This document shows positions 43,457 through 55,089 of a DNA stretch of 64,000 bases, in pieces. The stretch lies in the NCBI GenBank assembly GCA_039519185.1, contig CM076849.1, forward strand, positions 57,113,087-57,177,086. The letters are read 5' to 3'. The stretch's first letter is position 1, and every line of letters begins with the position of its first letter. The DNA comes from Astragalus membranaceus. Its lineage: Eukaryota > Streptophyta > Magnoliopsida > Fabales > Fabaceae. The notes beneath the pieces are model-generated. The model was not told the DNA's origin and searched no databases. It was given only the letters and a program-made list of their open reading frames with translations. Position numbers and translations under genes: made by a program.

Positions 43457-44812
43457 ATGGAGAAATCTACGGTGGTGATTGCATCTACGACAAATGAGGT
43501 GATAAAGGTAAACAAACAATTATATATCCCTAATGATCTTTCCTTATCCATTTTCTCTAAACTGCCTTTAAAATCGTTGAAACGATTTGGGTGTGTTCAG
43601 AAATCATGGGCCATCTTACTTGAAAACCCTAATTTCATGAGCATGTACCGCAAAAATTTCTTATCTGACGATCATTCTTATTATGATGGTACATCCATCC
43701 TCTTACATCAAACTACTAGTGGTGGTTGCGGAAGTTGTAATGTTGAAGACAACTATGCATTGTATTCATTTTCTGGTAAGAGGTTTGAGAATATTGTCAA
43801 ATTAGATTGGCCAGATCCATTTCCAGAGGGTGACCATGGTTTTAATATTTGGGGTTCTGGTTGTAGTAATGGCATACTTTTGCTTGTATGTAGATCCCAA
43901 GAAAATATTGTATTGTGGAACTTAGCCACCAAGGAATTCAAGGTCATTCCCCAGAGCCCTCTAGATTCTGTACCTTACTGGGAAGCTGTGAGTGATGCCC
44001 ATCGATTTGGTTATGATCCTATTAGAGATGACTATAAGGTCATTCGACACATAAGATTTTTTCCAACTACTAATCGTGACAGTGATGGGATGCTATGGGA
44101 AGAGGTTGTCGATGGCAATAGGTTTGGTTGTGAAATTATTAGAGCTGATTATAAGGTGATTCGGCGTGTACAATTTACTTCAAGAAATAATTGTTACCTT
44201 GATATGATTCCATGGGGATATGTGGTAGAGAAAGAATTTGTATCTTATGACTCTGTATGGGAGATATATAGCCTTAGAAGTAACTCCTGGAAAAAGCTTG
44301 ATATCGATATGCCTCTTTCTTATGATGACCAAGAAGTGTACATCGATGGAATGTGTCACTGGTGGGGTAAAAGTGAAGCACGTAATGAAACATGTTTGGT
44401 GTCATTTGACTTGGGGAATGAGGTGTTCTGTACAACACCCATACCCTCAAACATGGATGATAGTTCTAATTTTATAATGGACTCGAAGCAGTTGATGGTA
44501 CTAAATGGATCTATGGCTATGATCTTAAAACATACTGAGACAGACACTTTTCACATATTTATTTTGGGTGAAATTGGTTTCAAGGAATCTTGGACTAATG
44601 TCTTTAATGTTGGGCCATTACTTTGGGTTGATCATCCTATTGGAGCAGCAAACAAAGGAGACATATTCTTCAGAAAAAGCGATGGTGGAATAGTTTGGTT
44701 TGATTTAGGTACTCAGAAGATTGAGGAGCTTAGTTTTATAGCAAGTGGAACTTGTATCAAGATAATATCTTTTAAAGAAAATCTTCTTCCATTGGGAGGA
44801 ACAGGTAATTAA
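43457..44812 (+). CDS. F-box protein with F-box-associated domain
   Basis: The 451-residue frame starts MEKSTVVIAS. Residues 22-66 form an F-box (YIPNDLSLSIFSKLPLKSLK, then VQKSWAILLENPNF), which binds SKP1 in SCF ubiquitin ligases. Residues about 100-430 fit the plant F-box-associated beta-propeller-like region that recruits a substrate (GSCNGI-like GSGCSNGILLL, LWNLATKEFKVIP, RFGYDPIRDDYKVI, VYSLRS-like IYSLRSNSWKKLD, DGMCHWW, SFDLGNEVF). The 176-210 segment is repeated at 216-250 (RFGYDPIRDDYKVIRHIRF versus RFGCEIIRADYKVIRRVQF). The frame is intact. The last codons contain GGAACAG/GTAATT, a possible splice donor, so the true C-terminus may lie in exons downstream. Target unknown. Confidence 0.9.
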   Translation: MEKSTVVIASTTNEVIKVNKQLYIPNDLSLSIFSKLPLKSLKRFGCVQKSWAILLENPNFMSMYRKNFLSDDHSYYDGTSILLHQTTSGGCGSCNVEDNYALYSFSGKRFENIVKLDWPDPFPEGDHGFNIWGSGCSNGILLLVCRSQENIVLWNLATKEFKVIPQSPLDSVPYWEAVSDAHRFGYDPIRDDYKVIRHIRFFPTTNRDSDGMLWEEVVDGNRFGCEIIRADYKVIRRVQFTSRNNCYLDMIPWGYVVEKEFVSYDSVWEIYSLRSNSWKKLDIDMPLSYDDQEVYIDGMCHWWGKSEARNETCLVSFDLGNEVFCTTPIPSNMDDSSNFIMDSKQLMVLNGSMAMILKHTETDTFHIFILGEIGFKESWTNVFNVGPLLWVDHPIGAANKGDIFFRKSDGGIVWFDLGTQKIEELSFIASGTCIKIISFKENLLPLGGTGN

Positions 44813-45610
44813 ATTTGTTCTTGTTTCCTTGTAGAGGTATATGAATATTGTTATAAGAAGTTTTTACCTTGTATGAAAAAGACTTGTCAAGTATATGCTG
44901 AATCAATGAAACCAGTTGAGCATATAAGTCTTACTTTATCAGCTTTATTTTGATTTTTGAAGTATCACTCTCTTTCTATTTGCAAACATATGTAGTATAA
45001 TTTCTTATGTTATAAAAAATGATAAGTTAATGTGCAATGTCTCTCTCTTTAAACTCCATTATACTCTCTCTACTTGAGGATGTTAGCATAGTGGTGAGTG
45101 GTGACTACCCGTGTTGTAATTCCAAGGGACTATGACTAAATTCTTATTGTAATATATGTTAGCAACCTGATATGATATCTTTTTTGTTAGTCTCAAATGC
45201 TTTTGTAGAGCAAGTTTTTAAAATTATATTCAAAGACTGAAAATTATTAAGGAATAAGATAAAGTGTTTCTTTATGCTAGGGGAGTACCAACGAGGCAAT
45301 GACCAGGAGCACCAAGAGACTGAGAGGGCCTGAAGTTACATTTGTGGAGGGTAAGTTCAATTCTTTGCTTGGACTAGGATTTAAAGAGATATTAGTTACA
45401 CTATACACTTAAGGACTTATTTATCATCTTGTTATTGTTATAGATGTTTACATATGATCCGTAATGAATGCTTTTGTGGTGACACAATTTTGACTAGCAT
45501 GTTTCTAAGTTCTAATGATTTTGCTGTTGTTAAAATTGAAAGGAAGTGCTGAGGAGAATAAGGAATATTCACCGGAGGTCACAAATGGAATTACAAAACT
45601 TACCATGGTG
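44813..45610 (+). other. 3' region of the F-box gene with possible extra exons
   Basis: Two stretches have exon-like borders. One is 45281-45350, after CTAG and before GTAAGT. The other is 45542-45600, after AAATTGAAAG, coding in one frame SAEENKEYSPEVTNGIT. If the donor at 44803 joins 45281, the protein would end with about 17 other residues. The second stretch resembles 48331-48462. Whether they are used cannot be told from DNA alone. Confidence 0.35.
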
Positions 45611-46142
45611 ATATTGTTGCTAGTTGTTGCTTCTCTGAAGAATTGGATAGCTCTTGCGGATTTTTCTTCTTACCAATTAGTGCTACAAAAGAGGATGTGA
45701 ACGCTTTTGGTAATCTTCCATTAGTATGAAACTGTTCCATTACCCCAAGAATATCCTCCTTAATGGTGCTCCAACAAGATTTGATGAAATTAAAATTGAA
45801 TCCATCGGGCCCCCGGCTCTTGTTTCCTTCGCAACCCCATACCGCTTCCTCCACTTCCTCAATAGTAAACGGGAGAGTCATTCTTTGCGCTTCTTCCGGT
45901 GACATTGTCTTGAACTCCACATTGTCTAAGGTCGGCCTACCCTGATGTTCTACCGAGAATTGATTCTTGAAGTGTCTTCTCACCTCTCCTTTAATTTCCC
46001 CAACTTCTCTTAGCCATTCCTCTCCCACTTTGAGCATCTCTATTTGATTCTTTCTTTCTCTATACTTGATAGTATTATGGAAAAAATTTGTGTTACCATC
46101 CCCTTGTTGAATCCACTCACTCCTAGCCTTCCGAGCTAGCAA
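45600..46142 (-). pseudogene. LINE ORF2 fragment (start of reverse transcriptase)
   Basis: The frame reads ARKARSEWIQQGDGNTNFFH, then MTLPFTIEEVEEAVWGCEGN, KSRGPDGFNFNFIKSCW and SSFVALIGKKKNPQ. These are the motifs between endonuclease and RT of plant L1-type LINEs (QGDGNTNFFH; KSPGPDG-type turn). Both ends are missing, and the last 15 residues are foreign sequence. It lies just after the F-box gene, in the opposite direction. Confidence 0.85.
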
Positions 46143-46149
46143 AGACTCC

Positions 46150-47660
46150 TTATGATGCAGTTCATTGATAATCTACTATCTATCTTTTACTATCTACTAT
46201 AATCTACTAATCAACTAAAATAATCAATTGAAACTACGAGATAACTACAATGATATATAAAAAAAAACACGAGATAACTGCACTAATATATAAAAGGCTA
46301 AATTGCTCTTTTGGCCCTTTATCTTTGGGGTTGTAGTCACTTTGGCCATTTATCTTTTTTTTCTCATTTTAGACCCTCATGTTTTTTGTGTGTGTCATTT
46401 TGGCCCCTGCCGTTATGTTTATGTTTTTTGTAGCAAATTTTTAAGGACGAAAATGAAATCAATTAAAAACATAAGGGCCCAAAATGAAATCAATTAAAAA
46501 CATAAAGGACTAAAATGAAATCAATTAAAAACATAAGAGACTAAAATGATAACGGCAGGGGCCAAAATGACACACACAAAAAACATGAGGGTCTAAAATG
46601 AGAAAAAAAAAAGATAAAGGGCCAAAGTTACCACAGCCCCAAAGATAAAGGGCCAAAAGAGCAATTTAGCCTATATAAAAAAAACACAGGATTAATATTT
46701 GTCTTTGATAATTAAAATTTTTGAAGACTGCTATAAACCTACTATCTAAAAAATAAGAAGATTTAATGACTATTTAAACTACTGATTAATATTTAAAACA
46801 AATATTTCTTATTGATAATCTACTATCTCTCTTTTACTATCTACTATAATCAACTAAAATAATCAATTGAAACTACGAGATAACTGCACTGATATATAAA
46901 AAAAACACGGGATAACTGCACTAATATATAAAAAACACGAGATTAATATTTCTCATTGATAATGAAAATTTTTGAAGACTGCTACTACAAACCTACTCTC
47001 TAAAAAACAAGAAGACTTAATGACTATTTAAACTGCTAATTAATATTTAAAACAAATATTTCTTATTGATAATAATCTACTATCTACTATAATCTACTAA
47101 TCAACAAAAATAATCAATTGAAACTACGAGATAACTGCACTGATATATAAAAAAACACGGGATAACTGCAGTCATATATAAAAAAAACACGGGATTGTTA
47201 TTTGTCATTGATAATTATAATTTTTGAAAACTACTATAAACCTACTATCTAAAAAAACAAGAAGGCTTAATAACTATTTAAACTAATTAATATTTAAAAC
47301 ACACGTGACATATATTTGTCACTAATACCTTAAAAAGGACAAATAATTGTCACTAATATATAAAAAACACGGGATAAATATTTCTTATTGATAATCTACT
47401 ATCTATCTTTTACTATCTACTATAATCTACTAATCAACTCAAATAATCAATTGAAACAATGAGATAATTGCACTGATAAATAAAAAAACACGGGATAACT
47501 GCACTGATATATAAAAAAATACAGGGATAACTGCAATGCTATATATAAAAACACGGGATAGCTAAACTGATATATAAAAAACACGGGATAACAACACTGA
47601 TATATAAAAAAACACTGCACTGATATATAAAAAACACGGGATAAATGCACAGATTGTTTT
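46150..47660. repeat. AT-rich tandem repeat, four partial units
   Basis: TTGATAATCTACTATCT-type starts recur at about 46165, 46812, 47066 and 47386. The first unit is lengthened by the MITE. Each unit also holds AATCAATTGAAACTACGAG and several ATATATAAAAAACACGGGAT words. The last unit carries about six tandem ~30-bp copies (47455-47650). The open frame at 47447-47650 on the minus strand is repeat translation. Confidence 0.85.
46296..46671. mobile_element. Mutator-type MITE / foldback element, 376 bp
   Basis: It starts GGCTAAATTGCTCTTTTGGC and ends with the complementary GCCAAAAGAGCAATTTAGCC. It is flanked on both sides by the 9-bp TATATAAAA (46287-46295, 46672-46680). The inverted arms run inwards for well over 100 bp. 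The middle has four AATGAAATCAATTAAAAACA repeats. Long terminal inverted repeats with a 9-bp target duplication are typical of non-autonomous Mutator-like elements. Confidence 0.9.
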
Positions 47661-47814
47661 TAAATGATACTTTTACATTTTTAGATTTTAATATTTATCT
47701 AGTTTTTAGTTGAAACTTCTTTTTTATCTACTTTAAATTTGTATTTATTTTCACAGGGTAATGTTCAGATTATTTAATTACTTTCTAAGTTTAATCATAA
47801 AAAGAACACGACAC

Positions 47815-48240
47815 GCACAGGTATCCTACTGGTTTGTATAGAAAACTAATAGGGAAGCTGCTATATTTGACAGATACGAGGCCTGACATCACATTTGATG
47901 TTCAACAATTGAGCCAACATGTAATTAAATTCCCCTACTATCACTCACTTCAATGCAGCCTAAAGAGTTGTTGTTAGATACTTAAACATGAGTCCTGGCT
48001 GAGGTTTATTATTTCCAATATATTTGGTCTCATAGTTGTTTAGGTTTTCTGGTGCTGACTAGGCCAATTGTGTTGATAATAGGAAATCAATTACATGATA
48101 TTGTTTATTTTTGGGCTTATCTCATGTGTCATAGAGAACAAAGAAAAAAATATCAAGGCCCTCATTTGAAGCATAATGTTGTGCTTTGTCCACTGCCACT
48201 TGTGAGCATCAATAGCGTTTATTCGTACTTGAGGAATTGA
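47815..48240 (+). pseudogene. Copia RNase H relic
   Basis: The plus strand reads YPTGLYRKLIGKLLYLTDTR, PDITFDVQQLSQHV and then, across several shifts, text equivalent to the DADWANC and WRTKKQ parts of copia RNase H (near 48055-48160). Several frame breaks make it non-functional. No LTR is seen beside it. Confidence 0.7.
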
Positions 48241-48330
48241 GAGTAAAATGCATGTGATAGGCTTCAGCATTATTTCAAAGCTTGGAATGATAAATATTTC
48301 TCATGGTCCAACTTGCAAAGGGGTGTTAAA

Positions 48331-48462
48331 AGTGAAAGAAATGCTGAGGAGAGTACAAATGGAATTAAGAGCAAGATCTTTTCTCCTGGTGATGCAAATT
48401 TCATGGAGAACTCGCTACAGAGCCTGATACCTGGTGCAATGCACATGGACACCACACAATAG
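48331..48462 (+). pseudogene. Exon-like fragment resembling 45542-45600
   Basis: The frame reads SERNAEESTNGIKSKIFSPG, then DANFMENSLQSLIPGAMHMD and a TAG. Its first part aligns with 45535-45597 (TGAAAGxAAxTGCTGAGGAGA...ACAAATGGAATTA), except for a ~21-bp gap. It may be a displaced last exon of the F-box gene or of a lost relative. LINE, tandem-repeat and copia sequence lie between the two copies. Confidence 0.4.
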
Positions 48463-48760
48463 TGAGCCAAATAAGGTCCCTTAGCTTTCTTTTCTTCCTC
48501 CCAGTAAGGGAAATGCTTTTTTACCCCTCTTTAAAAGAGAGAGAAATGGAAAGGGAAAGTAAGATAGGAGATAAAAATGCGACTTAAAAAAGAAACAAAG
48601 AGAATAAATAGGATATAAGAAGTATAAAATCAAGATGTGAATCTTAACTTGAATTTCATTAAGTTGGCATTGAAACTGCATTTCCACTTCCATTCTCCAT
48701 TGTTGTTCAAAGGAAACATTTCCAAACATATGCTAACCTAGCTAATTACTAATAAAACCT
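48463..48760 (-). other. 3' flank / 3' UTR of the MYB gene
   Basis: AT-rich sequence downstream of the MYB stop codon at 48761. It contains AATAAATAG-like text on the minus strand, but I cannot fix a polyadenylation site. Confidence 0.4.
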
Positions 48761-50658
48761 TCAATGGAAATTAATGTCACAAATATTAAACAACATATCT
48801 TGAATATTACTCTCACATCTTGCTGCTCTAAATGCTTCCATTGCATTGGTCACCATGATATCATCATATTGCAAGCTTGACACATAATTATCCATCACCA
48901 TCATGTTATCAGGACCACTAGTTTCTATTAAGATATTATTATTTCTATCACCCTCATATGAGACAGAAAGTGATGATGTTTCAGTGAAGTGGTCCACATT
49001 ACTAGGGAAGCTCAATGTGGATAATGGCACCTGAAAATCATCATCATCGTCATCATCATCATAATTAGTGGCAAGCATGATGGCACACATGTTATAACTA
49101 TACATTGCATTAATATTGTTGTTTGGGACTTTGCTTATGATTAGTCTAGCTGGACGAGTGGAAGTTGATGATAACATAGATGATGATCTTGCTTCAGCTT
49201 CTACTCTTACACTCTCCCATTCAGCCATATGATATGCTTCAATAGTGTTGTTGTTGGATTTAGATTTGTGGGTAATGGGATCTATGCCCATTTTGATGAG
49301 TCTCTTTTTGATAACACTGTTCCAATAATTCTTTATCTCATTGTCTGTTCTCTTTGGTAGGTGGGCTGCTATTGTTGACCATCTGTGTAATATATAATAA
49401 ATATGTAACAGAGTTTTTATTAGCAAAAAGACATGCAACAATGAACATCATTGTAAAAATCAAATAAATTTTAACAGGTAATAAAACAATTTCTATCCTG
49501 AAAATGTGAGGTATTGTCGTTATAATTCTTGAATGTATCAAAATTGTAAGTACATATCTCCAAATGCTTTTTAGTAAGTTATTTAAGTTCTCAAATGTGT
49601 TTTTTGTTAGTTTTTTAGTCCTAAAATCTAATTTATTGGTCAATTTTATCCCTAAAACTACTAATAAAAGAGACTTAATTAGGGAACTGTTTGCAATTTT
49701 GATACAATTTCAGACACTATAATAATAGCGCTTCACACATTTAGACACTAAAATAGTTGTCTATCCAAATTTGCAGCTGTTTTGGACAGTGTCAAAGAAA
49801 CCATTGTGAATAATTAAGAAATCTCAAATAGTTCACTTCAGTACATAATATCGAAAGAGCTTAGGAAAATTATTTTATCAAAAGGAAAACCTTCACAATG
49901 GTATAACAACCAATAGTCAGAATATTAAATAAGACAAGTGCAGTCTTCTAGGTTACCGTTAACAATTCCTAGCTAGAAAATCTGAAGAGTTATAGGAAAG
50001 CTTACTTGTTTCCAATAAGAGCATGGAGTTGAATAATGGTGCGTTCTTCCTCTAAGCTGAAATTTCCTCGTTTTATATCAGGTTTCAGATAGTTAATCCA
50101 TCTCAATCGACAACTCTTTCCGCATCTTTGAAGCCCTGATATATAAATGAAAACATGAAACTCAAAATTCCTGGTTAAATTTTGAAAAATATATGACAAA
50201 CTAGCATAAGCATTTTATATTATATATATGTGGGTAGGATACCAAAAACCCTAAAAAAAAAATACAAGCTCACACACTGAGCTCAAAACAATAGAGAGGT
50301 ACCCTTTCTAGCCTAATGTATTAAAACCATTGTTTTAAGAAACGAATTGGATATCAACCGGTGAGAACTCCAAGTCATAGTTCAACCGCCTTGAACCGCT
50401 CAAACCGAAATGAAGTAACAGTCAAACTGCTGAAATAGCCGAACCATAGATGGTGTCGCGGCTCATAGTTTAACAAATTGAATCATTCCATTGAGTTTTT
50501 AAAATATTGCTTAAAACAAAGAAATATGGTTTATATATATTACCAGCTCTGGAAGGCAGTGAATGCCAGTTTCCATGTCCATGTTTGGTAACATAAGCTA
50601 TAAGCTTCTTATCTTCTTCACGTGTCCATTGTCCCTTCTTCAACCCTACCTTGCTCAT
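48761..50658 (-). CDS. R2R3-MYB transcription factor, MIXTA-like (subgroup 9 type)
   Basis: Exons are 50544-50658, 50006-50135 and 48761-49382. GT...AG borders are visible, and the 130-bp middle exon is canonical for R2R3-MYBs. The product has 288 residues. R2 tryptophans are 11, 31 and 51. R3 has Phe64, Trp83 and Trp102. HLPKRTDNEIKNYWN is the R3 recognition helix. After the repeats comes KKRLIKMGIDPITHK, and at 134-147 MAEWESVRVEAEAR, a motif of MIXTA/MYB16/MYB106 proteins that govern epidermal cell shape, trichomes and cuticle. The usual MGRSPCCDK N-terminus is missing: the protein starts MSKVGLKKGQW. There is an Asp run near residue 190. No bHLH-binding motif is seen. The frame is intact, so the gene may work. 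Confidence 0.9.
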
Positions 50659-50824
50659 TTCAAAAGATACAAATTGATATAAGAAACCTGAATAATATTA
50701 GTATCGACCTTATGCTTGTTGTTCTAATATATGCTGCAACTGTCCAATAGGAAGTAGCCCTATACCTGTGGCATATTTATGAACTATAAGCCTCCGTAAT
50801 TTGTAGGTGAATATTTGTAGGGCC

Positions 50825-50830
50825 TATATA
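50825..50830 (-). promoter_or_regulatory. Possible TATA box of the MYB gene
   Basis: TATATA about 167 bp upstream of the start codon on the minus strand, in an otherwise ordinary AT-rich context. Position is plausible but nothing else confirms it. Confidence 0.35.
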
Positions 50831-51949
50831 TGTTCAAATGAGCTATGAGCTTATTATAAGAATGCAAATAAGGAAACGGGAAAATAACTAAAACTGTGTC
50901 TTGTTTGATTTTTCCATCCAATCTTGGCCAAGAGAATCTTTATTAATATATTCATCTATCACATTTATGAAGATGGGGTCGGGATTGAAGTGGTAGGTAA
51001 TTTCATTGTTGGCTAGCTTGTTAATTATGATTCAAGTGGGAAATAGTTTTTTTATTCGGACTATTCGCTACCCATGAAGTGTCTTGATACTTTTAACGAA
51101 ACACTAATTTCTGCTAGTGCTTAGGAGCAAAAAAATTTTACATTGACTAATACTGAGTTTGTCACTGCAGAAATTGAACCTAGGAGCACCAACTCGACAC
51201 CCTATGTCTCGGAATAACTTATGTCACTGGGCCAAGAGTGTTGTTTCAAGTGGAAAATAATTTTACTTCTAAAAATCTTGCTCAAAAGAGATGTTTCTCT
51301 TCCAACTCTATATTTTCAAGGAAGTGTATATATTATTAAAGGGTAAATAATTATTTTGATTGCTTAATTGACGAATGCGTTGAAATTTCAAAAACATTTT
51401 TGAATGAGTTTTCTTTTAGTAATTTGGAAATTAAACTCACTAATAAAAAGCACCTTTGAATACCAAACTATTTTTTTGCAATTTGTATGCATTTAAGACT
51501 GTAGTGACGACGCCTCACACATTTACTGTCTAAAAGTAAGGGTACACTGTTTGATTTGAAAAGTGGTCATGGTACTCAGTGATGGATCCAAAAAATTTAA
51601 GCACTGGGGGCAATATTTATATACATTACAATTGTTCTTTGCGGTTTTTCATATTTTGGAAACATTGAATGATTTTCTCATTGTGAACATTTTCAAAAAT
51701 ATCCCTCTTTATATAAGTAACTAAACAAGGGGTTACTGCCGTAGACGTAGTGTGGGTCAGCTTCATTCCTTCAATTGAGATTGTGGATTAAATGTGAGGG
51801 AGTTGAGGAAATTTTTTGGGAGAAGACGAATGTATACAGAGAAGAGAGAAGTAGAGTAATGAGGGGAAAGGAAATAACTTTTTTTAGGGTGAGTGGGTGA
51901 AATTAAAGTGTGGTAGTGGTGGGCCATAGTATGTGCGAATTGAGGTGTG
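50831..51949. other. Intergenic, no gene seen
   Basis: AT-rich sequence upstream of the MYB gene. No domain, LTR end or inverted repeat was recognised. Confidence 0.5.
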
Positions 51950-52122
51950 TATTAGAGTTACATTATAGTAGTTTTACTGTTTTACTACCTACAGTATTTA
52001 TTGTACAGTTGATCCTTTTTAGCACTCGAGAGAAAGTTGTTTTACATTCGGTTATTTTCTTTCAGTTAGAGATCTCTAAGTTAGTTGCTATCTAAAAGCT
52101 TGTATATAGCTGAAATGCTCTC
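51950..52122 (+). repeat. Copia LTR fragment
   Basis: It matches 24083-24256 with a handful of changes (TATTAGAGTTACATTATAG...GAAATGCTCTC) and stops abruptly at 52122, where TGTGAACACCC begins. It is a second copy of the copia family at the left of the window, cut by the next insertion. Confidence 0.85.
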
Positions 52123-52467
52123 TGTGAACACCCAATTTTAACCAGTATTTTCTTTTTTTCGTAAAGAATCCAAAAATATCATTTTTATGCATTTTTGGGA
52201 TTTTAATTGATTTTACGCGCATTTTGAACTTATTGTTGGTTTTTTGCATTTTTATCATTATTGTTATTAGAACTTATTTTAAGAAAAACTTAATAAAAAA
52301 AAATCTGTTTTAGAATTAAATATTATTATTATTAAAAAAAATTCTTTGCACATTAAAAAATTCAAAAATATAGAAAACGAAAATTATAAAAAAAAAAATA
52401 CAAAAAAAGGCATATTCTATTCTTGGCTAAATGGTCATGGTCTCTTTTATCATATTTCTCCAACATT
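52123..52467. other. Left flank of the CACTA element; probable start of an unidentified element
   Basis: TGTGAACACCCAATTTTAAC at 52123 cuts the copia LTR sharply and looks like an LTR terminus. The following 345 bases are AT-rich with no coding motif. The text resumes after the CACTA element at 56220. Confidence 0.4.
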
Positions 52468-53450
52468 CACTACAAAAAACGGATCAAATAGCGGGGGTTT
52501 TATTGCGGAGGTTTTAAAAACCCCCTCAGTTTAACAATAAAAAAGGAACTCCTCGTTCAGAAAGTTGAAAATGTTGATTCAATTTACGGAGGTTTAAAAC
52601 CCCCGCTGAGTGTCAATTAAGAAAACCTCCCGGTAAATGTAAAAAAAAAACTTTCGCTAAACCCGTTTCCCTCCCATCAGTTTCACGTTCCCTCTTCTCA
52701 CTTTCACTGCTTCACAAAAAAAACCTTCGGTCTTCTCGCGAATCTAGTTTCTCTCTTCACCCGTACCATTCACATTCCCCTCTTCACAAACCCACGTTTC
52801 TCTCTTCTCGCGAATCCAGTTTGCCGTTTCTCTCTTCACTGCTTCACGTTTCTCTCTTCTCGCGAATCCCCTCACCAGAAACCCTTTCGCGAATCCCCTC
52901 AGTCACAAACCCTTTCCAGAAACCCTTTTGTGAATCACCTCAGTCACAAACCCTCCCTTTCCAAAAACCCTCTCGCGAATCCCCTTACCAGAAACCCCCT
53001 ATCTCGTATCTTATTTTGCGTCTTGGCAACGGAAAGGAACTTCGAGTGATTCTGCGCGTTTCTGCGTTTCTGCTACAACTTCTATTGGAGTGGTTCTGCG
53101 TTTCTGCTACAACTTCTATTATGCGTTTCTGCTACTGCTTTGGCGTTCCTTTGGCGTGCAGCTTCTTCTATTCTGAGGTAAAGGTATTGGCTTTCTTATT
53201 TGTTTTGATCGTGTGATATAAATCAGTGATTCTGTGATATAAATAGTGGTATAAATCAGTGATTGTGATTTTGTGATATAAATAGTTGCGTACTGCTACC
53301 TAAATTGATATAATTTTTCACAAAATAAACTTTTACTCCAGTATATGTGATGTTTGATTGATTGTTTATATTCTTTAATTCACTTCTTGAGGTTTTCTTA
53401 ATTTGTTTTATATCTTCTTATCATCGTTATTTAGAAGAAGACAGTTAACT

Positions 53451-55023
53451 ATGGACAAATCTTGGATTGCAAAGCCAAGAAATACAAGTGAATAATTAAA
53501 TAGCATAAGTCAATTCTTGGATTTTTCTTTTAAGCATGGTGCTATTAGAGATACAATACAATGCCTGTGTCCTGATTGCGGGATTGTTGATTGGCAAACC
53601 AGAGATATAGTCCAATCACACTTAGAATCAAAACCATTCCCTAAAAACTATATCATATGGACTCGCCATGGTGAGAAACAAGTACCGCAATCTACTAGAA
53701 ATGAAGATCATGTGCAAGGGACATTTCATTATGAGAACCCACTAGACACAATGGTCAATGATGCATTTGGGCACCATAGGCAACAAGACACTAATAGAGA
53801 TGAAGCACAAGGAGTAGGCACAAATGAGGCATTAAACGAAGGGCCAAGGGAGGATTATAGTGATTTTGATGAGTTTATCAAAGATGGAAATCAGATGTTG
53901 CACGAAGGGAGCAAGTATACAAAGCTAGAATTTGTAATCAAATTATATCATATAAAGGTTTTGTGTGGATTGAGTGACAGGGCAATGACTATGATACTAG
54001 AATTGTTGAGAGATGTGTTTCAACAAGTAAATTTTCCCCCTTCTTTTTATGAGGCAAAGAAAATCATCAACAAACTAGGTCTTAATTATACCAAAATAGA
54101 TGCATGTCCACAAGATTGCGTGTTATATTTGGGAGATGAAGACAAAGACTTGCAAGCATGTAAGCATTGTGGAATGTCTCGATGGAACCCTAAGAAGAAG
54201 AAAAAACAACCTGTAAAAGTTCTTCGTTACTTTCCATTAAAAGCAAGATTGCAAAGATTGTTCATGTGTTGTAAGACTGCTGAGCATATGAGATGGGCAT
54301 CTACAGAGAGTAATAAGGATGGGTTGCTGAGGCATCCGAGGGATGGTAAGGCATGGAAGTCATTTGATTTGATGCATCCTGAATTTGCTGCTTTAAATCC
54401 TCGAAATGTTCGCTTAGGCCTTGCTAGTGATGGGTTTAACCCTTTTGGAACCATGAGTTCTGCCTATAGCATTTGGCTAGTGTTTTTGATTCTGTATAAT
54501 TTTCCTCCTTGGATGTGCATGAAGCATACTTCCTTCATCTTATCGATGATCATTCCAGGATAGAAGATGCCTGGAAATAATATAGATGTTTACTTACAAC
54601 CCCTTATAAATGAGTTAAAGGAGCTATGGAATGATGGCGTGGTTACTTTTGATGCATCAATGAATGAAAACTTTAGAATGCGGGCGGCTCTTATGTGGAC
54701 AATTAGTGACTTTCCTGGCTTAGAAAATTTGTCTGGTTGGAACACTCATACAGGTTTGGCTTGTCCAACATGTAATTTTGATGCAGAGCCCTGTCGTCTC
54801 CCCTCATAGTAGAAAATGGTGTTTTATGGGCCATCATCGTTTTTTGAGCAGAAATCATAGATTTAGACTGAACCGTGTTCGCTTCGATGGAAGCACAGAG
54901 GAGCGAAGTCCACCCTCAATTATATCAGGATCTGATGTTTTGAAGCAAGTGGAAAACCTTGATGTTCCATTTGGAAGAGAAGCAGAAGTTGTTCTAGGGC
55001 TACTGAATGTTGACTTAGCATGA
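53451..55023 (+). pseudogene. CACTA transposase (TNP2, Transposase_21 type)
   Basis: From the ATG at 53451 the reading is MDKSWIAKPRNTSE, then a TAA. The same frame continues with CLCPDCGIVDWQTRD and YIIWTRHGE, the transposase-associated N-terminal domain. Then come LRDVFQQVNFPPSFYEAKKI, CPQDCVLYLGDE, CKHCGMSRW and LASDGFNPFGTMSSAYSIW (the DGFNPFG core with catalytic Asp). After a TAG near 54561 come DVYLQPLINELKELWNDGV, WTISDFPGL and LACPTCN. A shift near 54800 moves to another frame ending at 55023. The C-terminal third of the transposase is missing. Confidence 0.9.
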
Positions 55024-55089
55024 ATGTTTCTTACTTTTGAATGTTGACTTAGCATTTTTTGGCAGCCTCGATTTTGTTTTAGGGCTACT

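Noticed and set aside
47447..47650. Tyr/Phe-rich 67-residue open frame on the minus strand
   Set aside because: Translation of ATATATAAAAAACACGGGAT-type tandem repeats.
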